Under the pieces are notes generated by a model that searched no databases, had not been told where the DNA came from, and worked only from the letters and a program-made list of their open reading frames with translations. This document shows, in pieces, positions 5,117 through 8,702 of a stretch of DNA of 8,702 nt. The stretch comes from Candidatus Endomicrobiellum dinenymphae (GTDB taxonomy: Bacteria; Elusimicrobiota; Endomicrobiia; Endomicrobiales; Endomicrobiaceae): NCBI GenBank assembly GCA_020328135.1, contig JAIXNA010000028.1, forward strand, positions 1 through 8,702, given 5' to 3'. The position numbers and the translations under genes were made by a program. The stretch's first letter is position 1. Every line of letters begins with the position of its first letter.

Positions 5117-6203
5117 CTACTTCTTTTTCTCTAATTTCCAAGATAAATATGCGTTAACAAAACCGTCAATCTCTCCATCCATCACCAAGTTAACTTGAGA
5201 TGTTTCGTATTCGGTTCTATGATCCTTCACAAGCTGATATGGCATAAAAACATAAGAACGTATTTGGCTTCCCCATTCTATAGCGCCTTTTTCGTTATAG
5301 TGTTTTTCATAAGAAGCACGCTGCTTTTCCTGTTCAAATTCGTAGAGTTTGGCTTTTAAGAGTTTCATCGCAGTTGCCCTGTTTTTAATCTGAGAGCGAT
5401 CGTTTTGGGATTGAACAATTATGCCTGTTGCAAAATGCGTGATTCTCACAGCAGAATCTGTTTTATTGATATGCTGCCCGCCTGCGCCGGAAGCTCTATA
5501 AGTGTCAATTCTTATATCTTTATCTTCGACAACTATATTGATATTATCGTCAACTTCAGGAATAACGTCAACAGAACTAAATGAAGTATGCCGCCTTTTA
5601 TTAGAATCAAATGGAGAAATTCTTACAAGTCTGTGAACTCCTATTTCAGACTGCAAAAAACCATAAGCATATTCACCCTTTATTATCATTGTTATGCTTT
5701 TTATTCCAGCTTCATCTCCGTCTAAACTATCAACAACTTCAGTTTCAAAACCCCTATCTTCTGCCCATCTGGAATACATTCTCACTAACATTTGCGCCCA
5801 ATCGCAAGATTCGGTGCCGCCTGCGCCTGCATGTATAGCGATAATCGCATTATTTTTATCGCGCTGTCCGCCAAGTTTCGTTTTAGTTTCAAAAGCAAAT
5901 AGTTCTTTCTCAAGTTTTTTGCTGCCGTCTTCAACTTCTTTTAGAATATTTTCATCGTTTTCAATTCTGGCAAGTTCTTTTAAATCAATTAAATCTTTAA
6001 CCTGCAAGCTCATATCGTTCCACAATTTGCATATATTTTTTAGACCATCAAGCTCCGCCATAACTTTTTTGGCATTGTTTTGATCGTTCCAAAAATTTGC
6101 GTCAGATATATTCCGTTCGAGTTCTTTGATTCTATTTGTTTTTGAATCTATATCAAAGGGACCCCCTCAAAGCATCTATTCTTTCTTTCTGTTGTCCAAG
6201 CAT
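5117..6203 (-). CDS. prfB: Peptide chain release factor 2, with programmed +1 frameshift
   Basis: RF2 releases the peptide at UGA and UAA. The gene starts at ATG 6203 after AAGAGG and encodes 16 codons ending LRGSL, then an in-frame TGA at 6155-6153. The site is AGGGGG (6167-6162), TCC, CTT TGA: an internal Shine-Dalgarno 3 nt before the slippery CTT, exactly the classical autoregulatory arrangement. After a +1 slip, reading continues GAT ATA GAT to the TAG at 5119-5117, giving 361 residues, a normal RF2 length. The product shows the anticodon-like SPF (196-198) and the catalytic GGQ (241-243) in YRASGAGGQ. The residue equivalent to E. coli RF2 position 246 is Ala. The first 28 nt overlap the end of lnt. 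Confidence 0.97.
6153..6167 (-). promoter_or_regulatory. Programmed +1 frameshift site of prfB
   Basis: On the minus strand the sequence is AGG GGG TCC CTT TGA. The purine-rich AGGGGG pairs with the 16S rRNA anti-Shine-Dalgarno, CTT is the slippery codon, and the slow UGA codon is read by RF2 itself. When RF2 is scarce the ribosome slips forward and makes more RF2. The frame change is required: the upstream start and the long downstream frame join only by +1. Confidence 0.96.
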
Positions 6204-7732
6204 GAAACCTCTTTTTTACATTTATGATTCAATAGCAACACAGACAAGATAAATCCTATACAAACACACACAAACAAATCGCCGAACTTTGTATAAAAAG
6301 TTTTGAAATCGTTTTGAAAAAACGTCTCTCTAAGCAAAACTTTTTTACACGACTGAGTTCGTTTAACAATTACCCCCGATGCTTCAACAAACCCAGAAAT
6401 TCCTGAATTTGCAGATACCAGCACTGCCTTACGATTTTCAACCGCCCTGAACACGTTCATGGCAAAATGCTGAAAAGGAGCCGCCATGTCAAAAAACCAT
6501 CCATCGTTTGTATGATTGGAGAGGACTTTTGCCCCGGAAAGCACAAATCTTCTAGAAATATCAGGGTAGAAATTTTCTGAACATATTGTCGAACCAACAT
6601 GTAGCTTTCCATTATTAAAAACATTCGTATCTGTGCCTCTTTCAAAATCGCCCATATGATTTATAACACTAAAAAATTGTGCAAACAATTCTCTAAATGG
6701 AACATACTCTCCGAAAGGAATAAGACAATTTTTTTTATGGACAGCTTTATAATCGCCGCCGTTCTCAAAAGATACAACAGCATTATATACTTTTTTTCCG
6801 TCATCAGAAAACGGAGAGCCTACAATGTTTAAGCCACCAGCAAGAGTTGTAATCTCTTTTGCTGACTCATACACTCTCGCATTATTAGGAACAAGCTCCG
6901 TAAGCACCGTTTCCGGCCATAAAACTAAATCAGTTTTATTTTTAGAAATTTCAGAAGCATAATTTCTGAGATTGGAATATATTATCGCCCTAAAAGCAGC
7001 ATCCCATTTCTCATTCTGATTGATATTTGGTTGTACAATAGATACCGAAAATTCTTGTTCATCAAAAGATTTAAATCTATTTGATCTAACTGCTCCAAAT
7101 ATTACAAACGCAACGATCAAAACTAAAGCAATATAAAAATACTTATTGACCTTTTTTGATATCCAAAAATAGAAGCATAAATTACAAAACATCAAAATAA
7201 ACGATACCCCATACACACCGGTGAATTCAGCTATTTGTACAATTGAAGTAAACTCAAACTGCGAATATGCTATAAGCATCCAAGAAAAACCTGTAAGAAA
7301 ATATGTTCTGATATGTTCAAGAACGACCCACATAGCCGCGCCGGAAATAATCAACAAAATATTTTGAATTACATCGTACCCAGATTTTCTGGAAATGACA
7401 TTCCTTATAAAACACAAACATCCGCCCCAAACACCCCAATACAGCGCAAGATATATCCATAAAAGACTAGACACAATTAAAGCCTGCACGCAAGATTTTG
7501 TGTTAAAATAAAGCATTAAATAAAGCCAGTACATACCTACAGCATTAAAGACAAATCCTGAAATGAATCCATAACAAAAAGAACCTTTATACCCTGATTC
7601 CATCATTACATAAATCAACGGTACAAAAGCTACCCACATCAAAAAAAATAAATTTATTTTCGGAAAGGCAGCTGCAGCCAACAAACCTGTGGCGATACAC
7701 AAAACAAGCCTTTTACAGTCTATTATTTTCAT
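6176..7732 (-). CDS. lnt: Apolipoprotein N-acyltransferase
   Basis: This inner-membrane enzyme adds the third acyl chain to the N-terminal cysteine of lipoproteins, using a phospholipid donor. It has 518 residues, normal for the family. The N-terminal 215 residues carry multiple hydrophobic segments, a nitrilase-fold domain follows (about 225-470), and a final membrane segment spans about 484-502. The catalytic triad is visible: Glu274 in LWPET, Lys334 in HKKNCLIPFGE, and Cys384 in STICSE. Trp243, Glu342 and Glu386 match other important positions of E. coli Lnt. The Tyr usually after the catalytic Cys is Ser385. HTNDGWF (407-413) and RAVENRK (429-435) are also conserved. Its ATG overlaps the stop of the upstream pseudogene (ATGA). 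No clear ribosome site is visible. Confidence 0.95.
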   Translation of the reverse strand: MKIIDCKRLVLCIATGLLAAAAFPKINLFFLMWVAFVPLIYVMMESGYKGSFCYGFISGFVFNAVGMYWLYLMLYFNTKSCVQALIVSSLLWIYLALYWGVWGGCLCFIRNVISRKSGYDVIQNILLIISGAAMWVVLEHIRTYFLTGFSWMLIAYSQFEFTSIVQIAEFTGVYGVSFILMFCNLCFYFWISKKVNKYFYIALVLIVAFVIFGAVRSNRFKSFDEQEFSVSIVQPNINQNEKWDAAFRAIIYSNLRNYASEISKNKTDLVLWPETVLTELVPNNARVYESAKEITTLAGGLNIVGSPFSDDGKKVYNAVVSFENGGDYKAVHKKNCLIPFGEYVPFRELFAQFFSVINHMGDFERGTDTNVFNNGKLHVGSTICSENFYPDISRRFVLSGAKVLSNHTNDGWFFDMAAPFQHFAMNVFRAVENRKAVLVSANSGISGFVEASGVIVKRTQSCKKVLLRETFFQNDFKTFYTKFGDLFVCVCIGFILSVLLLNHKCKKEVSCLDNRKKE

Positions 7733-8484
7733 AAAATTATCAAGAGAATATCATTAAAATACGCTTTATTAAACATTTTAAGAAATTTACTTTTTTCGTT
7801 AAAATCTTTTATTTCTGACATCTGAGTTCCTGTGACAAGTATATGTCGCTTTTGCATATTGCTTTTTTCTATTACGTCTATCCCATTTAGTTCTTGATTT
7901 TTTGATTCGTAATCTGACAACAAAAAGACTTTATTCTTTTCCTTTAGTGAAATTACACAATCAACAGCCTCTAAGCCTCGCGTAAAATACTTAACTGATG
8001 CCTCGCTAGAATGCTATGAAAAACGACCCTCCCACATGTCATGAACTAATACGTCATCATCTAATACAACAACTGTATCGCTTTGCGCAATTTTATTTTG
8101 TCTGCAAACCATTTTGGCGCCTCTATCGAAAATATGAAAATAAATTCTGTATCCACATTTTCTTCAGGTTTAATCAGCATCTGAACATTCATAGTTTTTA
8201 ACGTATCCCTGACTTACTGCAATCCAATACCGCATCCCGTTCCCTTTGCAACACCAAAATCAACTCCATTCATATCTTTCCAGTAAATACAAGGGTATAT
8301 GTCGAGACCTCGTCGGGAATACAAACACTTATACTCTTGAAATTAGCTAGTCCATAATTAAAAGTTTCTTTAAGTTTTCCTTGTTATATATAGGACTTAT
8401 GTCAATTAAAACATGCTCTTTTAAGCCATACAATCTTTCTGGGTTGTGGTTAACAAATTTTATAAACAGATGGTCAATATTCAC
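7729..8484 (-). pseudogene. Decayed histidine kinase-like ATPase with C-terminal receiver domain
   Basis: Joining frames gives one recognisable protein. It begins near GTG 8484 (NIDHLFIKFVNHNPERLYGL). A frame change follows near 8350 (next to TAG 8349-8347) and another near 8298. The ATPase G-box region GTGCGIGLQ runs into a TAA at 8216-8214, where the family has a Gln codon, then VRDTLKTMN and PKWFADKIKL. A frameshift in the AAA run at 8082-8084 leads to a receiver domain starting TVVVLDDD. An in-frame TAG lies at 8016-8014. The rest is open to TGA 7731-7729, with the phospho-acceptor-like Asp in LLSDYE (7914-7912), HILVTG and FNK. I see no sensor, HisKA or complete ATPase N-box. At least three frameshifts and two stops make it non-functional as one protein. 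The 95-codon tail (7729-8013) could be translated separately, but there is no evidence for it. Confidence 0.82.
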
Positions 8485-8603
8485 ATCAGTGCACCTTTAC
8501 CCTTGTTTAATTCATCTAATCAAAATTTCGATTAGTTTTCACAATTACACAAAACTATTAACTGAATTAACATAAGCTAAAGTAAAATTCATATTTAAAC
8601 TCC
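8485..8603. other. Non-coding spacer between the secA-like gene and the pseudogene
   Basis: No coding sequence is supported. It contains the left arm of the 26-bp inverted repeat (8503-8528) and a small dyad, CTAATC (8516-8521)/GATTAG (8530-8535). It may include eroded upstream sequence of the pseudogene, but I cannot recognise any. Confidence 0.5.
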
Positions 8604-8702
8604 TCAAACTCTACAACATTTTTTATATTTTTCCCCACTCCCGCACGGACAAGGATCGTTCCTCCCTATTTTATTTAAATTTTGATTAGATGAATTAAAC
8701 AA
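8503..8702. repeat. 26-bp perfect inverted repeat, arms 8503-8528 and 8677-8702
   Basis: The left arm begins TTGTTTAATTCATCTAATCA and matches the reverse complement of 8677-8702 base for base. The right arm lies within the coding sequence for the linker before the zinc motif of the secA-like gene and touches the window edge, so it may extend further. The left arm lies in non-coding sequence. Confidence 0.9.
8604..8702 (-). CDS. secA: C-terminal end of probable protein translocase subunit SecA (partial)
   Basis: Only the last 32 codons and the TGA stop (8606-8604) are in the window. They encode a short Asn-rich linker followed by [18 protein letters not shown], the zinc-binding SEC-C motif (Cys-X-Cys and the Cys-Cys pair) that ends most bacterial SecA proteins and binds SecB or ribosomes. 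SEC-C motifs also occur at the ends of unrelated proteins, so SecA is the likeliest but unproven identity. The remainder lies beyond the right edge. Confidence 0.68.
   Translation of the reverse strand: MFNSSNQNLNKIGRNDPCPCGSGEKYKKCCRV

Noticed and set aside
5117..6061. prfB starting at the internal ATG 6061 (314 residues)
   Set aside because: The upstream 16 codons, the frameshift signal and conserved RF2 sequence (LRGSL, then DIDSKTNRIKELE) show that the true start is 6203.
8016..8575. Short plus-strand open frames (8016-8201 and 8381-8575)
   Set aside because: They lie opposite or beside the recognisable pseudogene, lack ribosome sites and have no protein-like composition.

Overview
The window is AT-rich bacterial chromosome carrying compact housekeeping genes, degenerate intergenic repeats and one decayed gene. 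Standard code, bacterial Shine-Dalgarno sites, an RF2 gene with its programmed frameshift, a lipoprotein N-acyltransferase (implying a diderm envelope), GTP-type PEPCK and an eroding two-component gene together fit a host-associated, genome-reducing Gram-negative. My best guess is the Endomicrobium/Elusimicrobiota type. That is an inference from gene content and style, not something the sequence proves.

Layout. 1-502: three copies of a ~115-135 bp repeat (A forward, B reversed, C forward). A and B form an almost perfect hairpin with 111-nt arms. A 40-bp perfect palindrome and a terminator-like hairpin lie between B and C. The right edge of copy C supplies the -35 box of the rpsT promoter. 565-846 (+): rpsT, ribosomal protein bS20. 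847-1091: gene-free convergent spacer with small hairpins and a motif shared with the large repeat. 1092-4960 (-): an operon read right to left, psd, pssA, a long-type ndk, pckG, behind a good sigma70-type promoter at 5034-5063. 5117-7732 (-): prfB, with its in-frame TGA and +1 shift, overlapping the end of lnt. 7729-8484 (-): a multiply frameshifted pseudogene of a histidine kinase/receiver protein whose last codon overlaps the lnt start. 8604-8702 (-): the C-terminal zinc motif of a protein that is probably SecA.

How the genes work together. PssA and Psd are consecutive steps of phosphatidylethanolamine synthesis (CDP-diacylglycerol to phosphatidylserine to PE). PE is a possible acyl donor for Lnt, encoded in the next transcription unit upstream. 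Ndk and GTP-dependent PEPCK are adjacent and linked through the guanine nucleotide pool. RpsT, RF2 and SecA serve translation and secretion.

I found no CRISPR array, tRNA, rRNA, transposase, phage gene or defence system. The most unusual material is the repeat cluster at 1-502, the pseudogene and inverted repeat at 7729-8702, and a few substitutions at normally conserved positions (Psd Ser173, PEPCK Arg498, Lnt Ser385).
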